64,000 nt of DNA from contig JAEOAD010000004.1 of the NCBI GenBank assembly GCA_036365145.1, positions 48,266,001 to 48,330,000 on the forward strand. Direction: 5' to 3'. The position numbers and the translations under genes were made by a program. Positions 12,222 through 23,500 of this stretch are shown piece by piece (positions within the stretch are counted from its first letter, which is position 1; each line of letters opens with the position of its first letter). This DNA comes from Orientallactaga sibirica (taxonomy: Eukaryota; Chordata; Mammalia; Rodentia; Dipodidae). The notes under the pieces are model-generated. The model worked only from the letters and a program-made list of their open reading frames with translations. It searched no databases and was not told where the DNA came from.

Positions 12222-12426
12222 AAGTATTTTATTTATTTATTTGAGAGAGAGAGAGAGAAAGAGGCAGATAGAGATAGAGAGAATGGGTGCACCAGGGCCT
12301 CTAGCCACTGCAATTGAACTCCAGACACATGTGCCACCTTGGCTTACTTGGGTACTGGGGAATCGAACCTGGGTCCTTAGGCTTCACAGGCAAGTACCTT
12401 AATTGCTAAGACATCTCTCCAGCCCT
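12222..12426 (-). repeat. B2-like SINE
   Basis: Reverse copy from 'attttatttatttatttgagaga' to 'taagacatctctccagccc'. Confidence 0.9.
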
Positions 12427-12463
12427 GTTATTTTCCTCAATTCTTTGATTAAAAGTAGACACA

Positions 12464-12573
12464 GGAGCTGGGTGCAGTGGTTCCTGCCTTTAGATCATTG
12501 TGAGTTTGAGGCCACCCTGAGACTACACAGTGAATTCCAGGTCAGCCTGGACTAAAAAAAAAAAAAAAAAAAA

Positions 12574-12637
<64 letters not shown>

Positions 12638-12645
12638 AAACAAAA
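12464..12645 (+). repeat. B1-like SINE with poly(A) and (GAAA)n tail
   Basis: Forward unit 'gctgggtgcagtggttcctgcc' with an internal deletion. It ends in about 22 A residues and then about 15 GAAA units (12,576-12,638), an expanded SINE tail. Confidence 0.9.
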
Positions 12646-13497
12646 TAAAAGAAGTAGACACAGACCTAGGGTTTAGGGGTCAAAGACTTTCCCGATCCCC
12701 TAGTACCCTGTTACACGATGGCTATGGAAGGTGGAGTCAGCAGAATCTAAAGCTCTTGATTAGCTTCCTAGTGGCAAAACCCTAGAGACCCTGTTTCAAA
12801 GGAGGTGCAAAGAAGAAGACCAACCCCCCCAAGGTTGTCATCTAACCTTCACATACTGACATAGGTTCCTGCATGCACACACAGAGATGAACAAAACAGA
12901 CACAAACAAATAAAAAGGTTTTAAAGGCTTTTTACATTAAATACATCATAGTCAAAGATGAAAATAATATTTGACCTTTAGAAGGTATTTTCTCAATTTT
13001 TAATCTTTTTTTCTTCTTCGTCTTTACAAAGAAGGATGCCAACAGTGGGTCTGTTTCGTCTGTCTGGAGTTCTGCTTCTCTGATGCTTGTTGTTCACACT
13101 TCAACGAATCCTAGTTGAACAGTTTGTATATCCTTCCTGTTTAGAAGGACCTTGGCTTGTTTTTATAGTGTTCAGTCCCACTCAATTTGAAATTCTGCAA
13201 GATTAAGCGATATATTGTTCTAGTAGGCTTCAAAAACATTTTTGAGAAATTTTGGGAGTCCTCATAGCAGTCTTTGTGAAGAGTGTGAAAGGTTTCTGAG
13301 GACCCTCAGGGTGTTTTAGCTTAGTTAAAAATACATCCATTAAAAATAAATGCAAAAAAGAGAGTGCATACTTCACAAAAAATACACTTACATTTCAATT
13401 TTTATATATATATATATTTTTTGTCCTGAGGCTAGTTCTTCCAGGGACTTTAATTCATGCTAAGCAAGGTTGATGGGCCGCCGTGTCTCAGAAGAGA

Positions 13498-13518
13498 ACT
13501 ACGAATCCCAGAATGCCT
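13498..13518 (+). promoter_or_regulatory. ZNF143/THAP11-type (SBS) motif
   Basis: The text ACTACGAATCCCAGAATGC matches the well-known ACTACAATTCCCAGAATGC promoter element bound by ZNF143 and THAP11 at all but two positions. It lies about 110 bp upstream of the inferred transcription start, a usual distance. Identification is by motif recall, not by a search. Confidence 0.75.
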
Positions 13519-13537
13519 TTCGCCATATTTTTTTTGC

Positions 13538-13557
13538 CCTCGCGAGAATTACGTGAT
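13538..13557. promoter_or_regulatory. TCGCGAGA-type element and CRE/E-box-like TTACGTGA
   Basis: CTCGCGAGA at 13,539-13,547 is close to the palindromic TCTCGCGAGA promoter element. TTACGTGA, starting two bases downstream (13,549-13,556), is a CREB/ATF- or bHLH-like core. Both sit between the SBS motif and the CCAAT box. Confidence 0.5.
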
Positions 13558-13560
13558 ATC

Positions 13561-13570
13561 AGCCAATCAG
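13561..13570 (+). promoter_or_regulatory. CCAAT box (NF-Y site)
   Basis: AGCCAATCAG is a textbook NF-Y pentamer with favourable flanks. It lies 37 bp upstream of a TTTGAA element, the arrangement found in late cell-cycle promoters. Confidence 0.75.
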
Positions 13571-13606
13571 AAGGCGAGCGGACGGCGGCGGCGGGAGGAG
13601 GCCGGG

Positions 13607-13612
13607 TTTGAA
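13607..13612 (+). promoter_or_regulatory. Candidate CHR element (TTTGAA)
   Basis: TTTGAA is the canonical cell-cycle genes homology region, bound by the MuvB core of the DREAM and B-MYB/FOXM1 complexes. Here it sits inside the CpG island, just upstream of the inferred start site and just downstream of a CCAAT box. A GC-rich stretch immediately 5' could serve as a weak CDE. This fits the expected G2/M expression of SPC25. Confidence 0.6.
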
Positions 13613-13619
13613 ATCGGAA

Positions 13620-13722
13620 GCTGGCGCGCGAGCGGGAGCGGGTCTCGATCTCGGGGTCCGGTGACCCGAGGCTGCGCCGCTCTGGTCTGGGGAAGGCGGT
13701 GGGCGCCGGCCTGGCCGCCCAG
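13620..13722 (+). other. SPC25: SPC25 exon 1, non-coding (5' end inferred)
   Basis: A consensus donor (CAG followed by GTGAGG) at 13,722/13,723 closes this exon in the CpG island. No ATG in it joins to the SPC25 frame, so it is 5' UTR, as I recall for the human gene. The 5' boundary is inferred from the CHR/CCAAT spacing and could be off by tens of bases. Confidence 0.6.
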
Positions 13723-14097
13723 GTGAGGGTCGGAGGGAACGTGCCCGCCGCCGTAGGGGAGAGCAGCCTGCGGGCGGCGGGTGTAGCTTCCGGGCGGGCG
13801 GAGTTCATGAAATGCGGGTATTTGCGGTGGGGGCTTCAGCGCCGTGTGGGCGGATTTCAAGATGCCCGTGGCCATCCTGGAAAAGGGGCCTTTCCCCTTG
13901 TGGGGTCCGGAGTCTCGCTGGGAAGAGCCGATTCCTTTTGTCGGTCACAGCGCAGGCGTGTCCTTGGTCACTTACTCTTGTGTGCTAACAAGGCTCTGGG
14001 AGGTAGTGGTGCCCCTGAAGCCACAGTGAAGCCCAAGTTGCTTGAGTTACTCTGCAGTCGCTGGGCGGAGCCGTGGGTTGCCAACATTTGTTTTGTT

Positions 14098-14212
14098 TTG
14101 AGACAAGCCTGGTTTTGAGCTTGCTCTGTAGCCCAGGATGACCTGCACTCTTGATCCTCCTGTCTTCGCCTCCCAAGTGCTGGGATTGCAGGCGTGTGCC
14201 ATCGTGCTGGAC
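14098..14212 (-). repeat. B1-like SINE in SPC25 intron 1
   Basis: Diverged reverse copy ('gagacaagcctggttttgagc' through 'ctgggattgcaggcgtgtgcc') about 100 bp upstream of the first coding exon. Confidence 0.8.
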
Positions 14213-14327
14213 AAGTTGCTAACCATTCTGTTGCAAGGGTCAGGCTGCCCAAGTACAGTAGGTTGGAATATGTGATTTATTTGGTTCCGGTAACTTCTTA
14301 AAATATCCTGTGTCTTGTGTTTTGTAG

Positions 14328-14477
14328 TGTGTTACACAATGGTAGAGGATGAGCTGACACTCTTCAATAAAAGCATAAATGAATTTGGTAATAAGTTCAA
14401 AAACACTCTCAGTGACATCCCCTGTCACATGGTAGGGCTGAGAGATGCCTACAAGGACTCCATTAAAGTGCTTTCAG
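14328..14477 (+). CDS. SPC25: SPC25 exon 2 (start codon at 14,339)
   Basis: The acceptor is TTTTGTAG before 14,328 and the donor is TCAG/GTACC at 14,477. It carries 11 bases of 5' UTR and the first 46 codons plus one base. Around residues 20-30 it is two residues longer than the human protein as I recall it, and this is the most diverged stretch of the gene. Confidence 0.95.
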
Positions 14478-17281
14478 GTACCTATCATTAATTTGTAACT
14501 AGACCATATTTTTTTAACTGTTATTACTTAATTTCTACAATTATTTCAGCTGAACTGAAGCCTCAATTCTCATTTCTTTTTTCAGAAAAGCTGTCTGTGA
14601 AATTAAAGGAAGAGGAAAGAATGGTTGAGATGTATCTGGAGTATCAAAATCGTATGTGAACAAAATTGTAGATCAGAGTTTTATTAGATTAAATGCCTGT
14701 ATCATGAAGTCTTCATACAAATAAGACAATGTAATTTATATGTTTATGCCTTCACACATGCATACATTCACTCTTAAATATGTTCCTATCACCAGCCATA
14801 ATACCATTCCGCCTTCTAAAATTAGTAATATTTTGTTTCGTATTATGGTTTTGAATGCTTTATAAGTGGCACCATTTTATAGTGTATTCTATCCCTTTTC
14901 TTTACTAATGTGTATGGATTGGCTTTTTAAAATATTTTATTTATTTAAGAGAGAGAGAGAGAATGGGCACACCAGGGCATCCAGCCACTGCAAACAAAAT
15001 CCAGATGCATGCGCCCCCTCGTGCATCTGGCTTATATGGTCCTGGAGAATCGAACTAGGATCCTTTGGCTTTGCAGGCAAATGCCTAATGGCTAAGCTAT
15101 CTCCCCAGCCCCCCTCCCCTTTTTTTAATGAGTTACATCGGAAATCATAGTCAGGAACTGAAAACTGGAGTTTCTCAACTTTTGGGGGTTCATTACTGTT
15201 CTGACAGTCTTACTCTCCCTATTTTTACCATCATTCCTCCCTTATTTCTACAACTTCCTAGATTGTTCAATAGTTTATTAGTAACTTTTATTGATTTCTT
15301 ACACACAAACTCCAAATTTGTGGCCTTGGGTCAAACTCTTCTAGAGACATTTGGTTTAGAGCACCTTGTTTTAACCATTATTAAATTGAAATGTCTTTGC
15401 CCAGAGCATGTGTTCTTTCCGTCACTTGCCACTATTCTTTCTTTTCTTCTTTCTTCTTTCTTCCTTCTTCCTTCCTTCTTCCTCCTCCTCCTCCTTCTCC
15501 TTTTTGAGAGAGGGAGGGAGAATGGGTGCACCAGGGTCTCCAGCCACTGCAGACAAACTCCATATGCATGTGCTACCTTGTGCATTTGGCTTACATGGGT
15601 TCTGGGGAATTGAACTTAGGTCCTTTGGCTTTGTGGACAAGCACCTTAAGCGCTTAAACCATCTCTCCAGCCCAGAGACTTGGAATTTTTTTAAAAATAT
15701 TTTATGTATTTATTAGAGTGAGAGGCCTATAGAACAAATGGGCATGCCAGGGCCTCTAGCCTCTGCAAACAAACTCCAGACACATGTGCATCTGGCTTAC
15801 ATGGGTACTGAGGAATCAAACCTAGGTTCTTAGGTTTTTAGACAAGTGCCTTAACTGCTAAGCCATCCCTCCAGACTGAAACTTTGAATTTTTACTACCA
15901 TCAATTTAACTATATGAATCTGAAAGTGTGCTCTTAAATATATGAATGTTAAAAAAAAAAAGTACTGCTAATACTCCAAATTCTAAAAGCTAATTAATTC
16001 TAAAGTAAATTCTAAAAGCTAATGAATTCTAAAATTCATTAAGAAATATATTTATACTTGGACACATGCTATTTGTATTCTAAAACCTAAGAAAAATTCC
16101 TTTTAATTAAAAAATATTTTATTTATTATTTATTCATTTGAAGAAACAGAAAGAGTCAGAGAGAATGGGAGGGTCTTGCCACTGTGAACAAACTACAGAC
16201 ACATGTTATGCATCTGGCTTTACATAGGTACTGGGGAATTGAACCTGGGAAGGCAGGCTTTGCACACAAAAGTCTTTAACTGCTGAGCCATCTCCCCAGC
16301 TTTCATTTTAGGGGCTCGGGATGTGGCTCAGTTGGTAAAGTGCTTGACTAGCATGCAGGAAACCCTTGATTTAATCTCCAGATCCATATAAACTAGGAGT
16401 GGTGGTACATGATTATAATCATCCCAGCACTCAGGAAGTAAAAGAGAAAAATTAGAAACTCAAGATTATCCTCAGCCACATAGCAAGTTTGGAGCCAGCC
16501 TTGACTATATAGGACCCTGTCTCAAAATAAAAAAGTTTAACTGGGAATGTAACTCAGTGGTAGAGTGTTTCCTACACAGGGCCCTATGTTTAATTCCCAG
16601 TACCACAAAAAAATAAAAAGCTGATACCTGAATAGAGATATCATTTTCCTAATTTCATTGAACATTTGGTTGCTCTTGCCCAGTACTTAGGAGACAACAA
16701 TATGTAAAGTACAGTCTGCTTATAGTTTAGTGGAACATGCACACAGGGAAACCATAGTTAAAATATAATGTAATTGTTATAATAATAATGGATAGATATT
16801 GTATGGGCATGGACTCTGGAGGGCTTAAGTCAGTGGAGATTATAGATATTTAACGACTCTTAAATTCATCTATCAGGTCCTGGTCTAGTGAGTCTTTGCA
16901 ACAACCTTAGTAACTTTTAACTTTAGTATCTTTAAGAGGTATAGATTCTCTTTCTGGCGGGTTTTTTTTTTTCTTTTCTTTTTTTTTTTTTTTTTTTGGT
17001 GGAATGGGGAGACCTATCTTTCTGTTTACCCAGCTCTTGATACTGTTTGCAATCTTAATTAATTTATTTATTTTGGTTTTCTTTTTGCTTTTTTTGTTTT
17101 TTGAGGTAGGGTCACGCTGTAGCCTAGGCTGACCTGGAATGCACTATGTAATCTCAGGGTGACCTTGATCTCATGGCTATTATCATCCTATTTCTGCCTC
17201 CCAATTGCTGGGATTAAAAGTGTGTCTTCACTTTATATCTAGCTATATTTTGCTCTTACTGGATCATTAAGCTTTTAAAAA

Positions 17282-17315
<34 letters not shown>

Positions 17316-17490
17316 GTCAGAGATAAACCTCAGTAGTTTTTCAGGAATGCCATTTTTTTTGTCACATTGTTTTCATCTCATTATCCTAGACCTCACCATT
17401 TAACTAGAATGAATTGACAGCAAGCCCCAGTGGCCCTCCATCTCTGCCTCCTCAGCTCAAGGATTATAAGTGTGACACCACATTTGGTGG

Positions 17491-17530
<40 letters not shown>

Positions 17531-20500
17531 ACGCACGCACACATGCATGTGCAGATGTACTTGCAGGCATGCTGAGGCCAGAGGAGAATGTCAGGTGTCC
17601 TTCCTCTTGGTAATCAGTGTGTTTCCTTGGGGTGAGTCTGAATTCAGACTTGCAGTTTTCATGGCCTCTGTTCCCCACAGGACAGGTGTTACAGGTGTGC
17701 ATGACTTTGCCCAGCAGTTCACGTGGGCTCTGTGGAATAAACTCAGGCCGTCTCAAGTCCTCATGGTTGTGGCAAATGCCCCTACTGGCTGAGCGGTGTC
17801 CCTAGTCTCACACTTGTCATATTTTATATGGGTTCTGGGAGTCAAACTCAGTCCGAAAGCTTTAAAGCAAACACTTCACCGAATGAGCTTTTTCTCCAGC
17901 CCTTGGTAAGGAGCATTTTTGACACCTTTGTTTGTAAGTGGAATTAGTTTATATGGTTGTGGAGGCATGGTGCTCTTTACAGAATTTTAGTTTCAGAATT
18001 ACAGTAGCTTTGTAAGATCGGTTTGCTTGCCTGTCTCCATTCCCTTCTGTCTTTTTAGTGCTTTCTGCAAACACTTACACAGCATTAGAATGAGCTGTTT
18101 GTTCAGAGTACCATGTAAAGCTTTCTTGTAGAGTTTGGTTGTCTTAGGTTCTGGGTTTTACAGATATACTTACTTGGAATATGATTTAATTTGGCATTCT
18201 CACTAGAAGCATTTATGTCTCATTTTTGTTTTCAAAAATAAGTGTTGATTTGCTTTTTATTTATTGTTTATGATCTTTCTGTGTGTTTTTATGGCAGGGT
18301 CTCACTCTTGCCCAGACTGACCTGGAACTCACTCTGAACCCAGGCTGTCATCAAACTCATCATCCTCCTACCTTAGCCTCTCGAGTGCTGGAATTATAGG
18401 CGTGAACCACAGTGCTTGCATTTGGTTGTGATTTCAAATCATTAGAAAATGTTTATCCATCAGAATATTCTTTATACTAGGGAGGTAGAGGCAGAAAGGT
18501 TAAGGCTAGCCTAGGCTACATAGTGAGTTTGAGGCTAGCCTGGGCTTATATCCACAGTCCCTGTCTCAAAAGAACAAACAAAGTTGGGCAAGGTACCTTT
18601 AATCTCAGCACTCTGGAGACTGAGGTAGTAGGGTTACTGTGAGTTCGAGGCCAGCCTGGGTTTCAGAGTGAGTTCCAGATCAGACTGTACTAGAGTGAGA
18701 ACCTGCCTCAAAATAAAACAAAAGCAGCTAATTCTTTTTGTTTTAAAATATTTTTATTTATTTATTTGTGAGCAGAGAGAGAGAATGAATGGGTATACCA
18801 CAGGGCGTTTTGACTCTACAAATGAACTTCAGAATCATGTGCCACTTTGTGCATCTGGCATGGTGTTGCAGTCAAGTTTGCATTGCTGGCAGAAATCACC
18901 CGATATCAAGAGCAACTTGTGGGAAAAAAAGGTTTATTTTGGCTTACAGACTCAAGGGGAAGCTCCATGATGGAAAGGGAAAATGATGGCATGAACAGAG
19001 GGTAGACATCACCCTCCTGGCCAACATAAGGGAGACAATAGCAGCAGGAGAGTGTGATAAACACTGGCATGGGGAAACTGGCTATAACACCCATAAGCCC
19101 ACATCCAACAATACACTGCTTTGAAGAGGCGTAATTTCCAAATTTCCATCAGCTGGGAACATCTAGAACATTTAAGTTTATGGGGGACACCTGTATCAAA
19201 CCACCATATTCCGCCCCTAGCCCCCATAAACTGATAACCATCCATGATGTAAAATGCAATGCATTCAGTCCATCTTTAAATATCCCCATAGTTTTTATCA
19301 ATCCTAATGATGTACAGACATTCCCATAGTCCAAGATAGTTTAACTGAGCCATAATACCAAAAAAAAAAAAAAAAAAAAAACATAATGTCACAGAATAAA
19401 CATTCAAACTGCAAAAGATGGCATTGGAATATTCAACCAATACAAGATTTAAACGGCAAACATCAAATTCTGTAGCTCCAAGTCCATCAACTCTAGTCAG
19501 TGACAAATCTCCAAGTCCGATAATCCTAACCAGCAACAAGTCTCTCGAGATCCAAGTCCTCCCCTTCCAGCTAGGCTACTTACAGTCCTGGAAAACTTCA
19601 CCCGGGACTGTCAGCTTTCCTTAGCAGCCATCTTGTGGTCTGGGCATTTCTGCTGGGTCTCCACTGCAACCCTCAGTTCATCCTCACGGCTCCATCAGGT
19701 CTTCATGCAGGCATCCAGCAAAACCTACTTCACACTGCCCATGGCCATTTCTAAGATACAAGACAGTGTTGCAAATTCAGTGACCCTCTTTTTCCTGCAC
19801 TTCCTATACTTCACAATATCAGGTAGGCTGCCAATTTGTTAATCGGGTTGGGGAGATAAAGTAGACTTTGAAGACTAGGACACTCCTTGAACACTCAGGC
19901 TCCTTCAAAAGAGTCTACATTCTTCCTGTTGCCCTAGTGCAGGTCAGCTTGCCCAGTCTCAAAAGTTTTAATCTCATAATTGGAGCTGAATGGGCAGAAG
20001 TTTCAGCCCAAAGATTTCATTTTCTTTTTAGTTTTCCGAGGTAGGGTCTCAGTCTCACTCTAGCTCAGGCTGACCTGGAATTCACTATGTAGTCTCAGGG
20101 TGGCCTCGAACTCTCAGCGATCCTCCTAATTCTGCCTCCCAAGTACTGGGATTAAAGGTGTGTGCCACTATGCCTGGCTCAAAGATTTCATTTCTGTGCC
20201 ATATCCCTGTGCTCACACTAGTCCATTTCTACACAATGCACCCCTGCAGAAATTCTCAGGACACAGGTGTAACAGCAAGCCTCTCACACAAACTGCTTCT
20301 AGCCTGGTCCAGGCAAAGCTCTTTTTAACCCTCAAAGCCAAACCTCACAGTCCATAGTTCTTACCGCATTTAGGTCTTTCAACGCTGACCAGAATAGTCC
20401 ATCAAGCTGTACTTACAGCACTGCAAGGTGTCTCTTAGGCCAAGGTTTCAAATCCTTCCCATTCCTCTTGAAAATCAGCTCCAAAAGGCCAAAGCCACAC

Positions 20501-23500
20501 AGTCTGGTGTCTAGCAGCAATTCCACTCCTCGGTATCAACATTACTGTTGCAGTCTGGTTTGCATTGCTGGCAGAATCACCTGACTAAGCAGCTTTTGGG
20601 AAAAAAGGGTTTATTATGGCTCACAGACTCTAGGGGAAGCTCCGTCATTGCAGGGGAAAATGATGGCATGAGCAGAGGGTGGATGTCACCCCCTGGCCAA
20701 CATAAAGTAGACAATAGCAACAGGAAAGTGTGCCAAACACTGGCAAGGGGACACTGGCTATAATACCCATAATCCTGCCCCCAACAATACACTGCCTCCA
20801 GGAGGTGTTAATTCCCAAATCTCCATCAGCTGGGGCCATGGCATTCAGAACACCTAAGTTTATGGGGGACACCTGAATCACACCACCACACATGGGTATT
20901 GGGGAATCAAACCCAGGCTGGTAGGCTTTGCCTTTAACTGCTGAGCCATCTCACCCCCAACCCTAATTCTTTGTTAATCTTACGAAAGCTTAGTTTTCCT
21001 TAGATACCTGTTGGTAAGTAAGGTATATGTATTAAAATGAATACCTTGTGCTTCTTGCAGAGGTCTGCAAACAAAATAAGCTCATTCAAGAAAAAAAAGA
21101 TAACCTACTAAAGCTGATTGCTGAAGTAAAAAGCAAAAAGCAGGAATTAGAAGTACTGACAGCAAATATCCAGGATCTTAAAGAAGAATACTCTAGGAAG
21201 GAAGAAAGTACGTTTTCAGTTATAAACATATTTACAACATTGATCTGCCTTTCAAAGCAGAGAGGGCTCATAGCCATGTGCATGGTGCCTGTTCTGTTTC
21301 ATTGCTAAAAGTGGATTGCGCACTTCAGGCCATAGTCACCCCTTCATCTCCACAAGGTGTCAGTTAAATTGGCTACATGGACTTTGTTTTCTTTGGTTTT
21401 CCTTAAAAGGTTCTCTGTAATTTCTGTTATAATCAAAGTAATAATGACATGGCTATGAAGGCTTAAGTATAATGGGCGATAGTGTCACTAAATACAATTT
21501 GCCTTGGAGAAGCCTTTCCAATAACTTACACAACAAGCATTTATTGACCATCTCTGCCAGGTAATGCAAGTATTCTCTTAAGCTTTATAGACTCTTTGTG
21601 TAAAAACTTTTATTTTGAAATGAATATTTTATTTAGAATGGAGATTTGGCCGACAAACTGACCATTTCTTCAAATCTCAAAAAATAACTGTTCAGATTTT
21701 TCTTGTGAAGTTCTTAGACAGGACTAAGTTGTGAAATTTAGTTTTCTCATCTGCTATTAGACTTATTACGTTAACAGTGAAAGGTATTGTAAGCTATCAT
21801 GAAATAAGACTGATTTTTCATTGGGAAATTGTTATATAAAAAAGAAATAAATTATTTTTTCTACGAAGTACTTAGTGTATATTTGTCTGCCCAGAAAAAC
21901 TGAAGTTTGACAGGGGGAATATGTGTCTATATTACCTATACACACGCCTGCCCTGGTCATTTCTATCCTAAGCAAGTTTTCCTTCTATCTTGAATGAACA
22001 GAAAATTTTTTTTTTTTTTTTCACTCTAGTACAGCCTGACCTGGAATTTATTATGTATTCTCAGGGTGGCCTTGAACTCACAGTGATCCTCCTACCTCTG
22101 GCTCCCTAGTGCTGGGATTAAAGGCGTGCACCACCACGCCTGGCCAGAAACTGTTTGCTGAGTAGCATTAGAAACTGAATAAATATACTTATTATGGCTG
22201 GCATCATTTTTATATTTTCCAAGTTACTTAAAATTAATTCAAGCCTTGAGAATTACTTAAAATATCCAACACTGTGTTTTTTAATTGTAGCTATTTCTAC
22301 TGCCAACAAAGCTAATGAAGAGAGGTTGAAAAGGCTGCAGAAATCCGCAGACTTGTATAAAGATCGACTTGGACTAGAAATTAGAAAAATTCATGGTAAG
22401 TTTGTTGCTGTAACTGAAATACAGGTTAGAAAAAGTTGCCGGGCGTGGTGGCACATGCCTTTAATCCCAGCACTCGGGAGGCAGAGGTAGGAGGATCGCC
22501 ATGAGTTCAAGGCCACCCTGAGACTACATAGTGAATTCCAGGTCAGCCCTGAGCTAGAGTGAGACCCTACCTCGAAAAACCAAAAAAAAAAATAAAAATA
22601 AAAAGTTTATGATAGGTTGAAAATAATCCAAAAAGTATTTTCAACTACATCATAGAAAAAAATTCCATTTTTTATTTTATTAATTTTTTTTTTAATTTAA
22701 GGGGAAGGGAGAGAAAGAGGAATGAGAATAAATGGATGTGCCAGGGCCTCTTGCTACTGCAAATGAACTCTAGATGCATGTGCCCACAGCTTTGGGTATT
22801 TCCCTTTAATGGGTGTTAGAGAATTGAACCCGGGCCATCAGGCTTTGCAGGAATGTACCTTTAACATCTGAGCCATCTCTCCAGCCCCAAAATTAGTACT
22901 CCAAAAATATTCCATTCATCCAGATATAACTAACGATGCTTTAACTATTTATTCAGTATTCCAATGAAAGTATTTTGTTGTGTGATAGTCAACATGCCAG
23001 TAGTTTCTCTTTTTGTTTTCACTGGCATTTGCGGGAGGCAAACATGTTATACTGTGGAAACCATTTCTACTAACATTTGTATTCTTAGCATTGTTCCAGT
23101 TGCCTTAATTAAGGGAAATTTATTTATTTATTTATTTATTTTTTTGTTTTTTCAAGGTAGGGTCTCACTCTAGAGCAGGCTGATCTGGAATTCACTATGT
23201 GGTCTCAGGCTGGTCTTGAACTCACAGTATTCCCCCTACCTCTACCTCCCAAATGCTGGGTAATTTTTAAATGTTCACTCTACTAATGTGACATGATTTA
23301 TTCCATCTTTATCAATTATTTGAGTTCTATCAGTTTTGTAGTTTGAGAAATTCTACATAGACTTTCCTACTTTAGGGATACAATTTCCATGGAATTTTTC
23401 CTCAGAGAAGAATCACTAGGTTAAAGCACATGAATACTTTTTTTTTTTTTTAATATTTATTTATTTATTTATTTGACAGAGAGAGAGAGAGAGAGGGAGA

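Larger units (their letters stand above)
13535..13830. promoter_or_regulatory. SPC25: CpG-island promoter of SPC25
   Basis: This is the only strongly CpG-rich block in the window, standing out sharply from AT-rich, CpG-poor surroundings. It brackets the non-coding first exon of SPC25 and its donor at 13,722/13,723. No TATA box is visible; a TATA-less CpG promoter is expected for a cell-cycle housekeeping gene. It overlaps or adjoins several recognisable factor sites, listed separately. ORFs read through this block are GC-rich artefacts. Confidence 0.85.
18735..20960 (-). repeat. B2-like SINE split in two by a MaLR provirus
   Basis: The SINE tail half is at 18,735-18,863 (ending 'gtgcatctggcatgg') and its head half at 20,891-20,960 ('catgggtattgggg' to 'ctgagccatctca'). 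Joining them across the insertion restores the normal SINE order. The interrupting element is listed separately. Confidence 0.9.

Noticed and set aside
1..13400. G6PC2, expected upstream of SPC25 on the minus strand
   Set aside because: I looked for its characteristic coding blocks and found none in any minus-strand frame, so no call is made.
13457..14118. Overlapping ORFs of 89-139 codons on both strands in the CpG island
   Set aside because: Produced by GC-rich, stop-poor sequence. They cross the SPC25 exon 1 donor and intron and have no recognisable domain.
15128..15613. 161-codon + strand ORF
   Set aside because: Composed of intronic sequence, a CT-rich tract and a reverse SINE; low-complexity Ser/Phe/Leu runs explain its length.
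17430..17792. 120-codon ORF with a poly-Cys-Val run
   Set aside because: The run is a (GT)n repeat read in frame, inside SPC25 intron 3.
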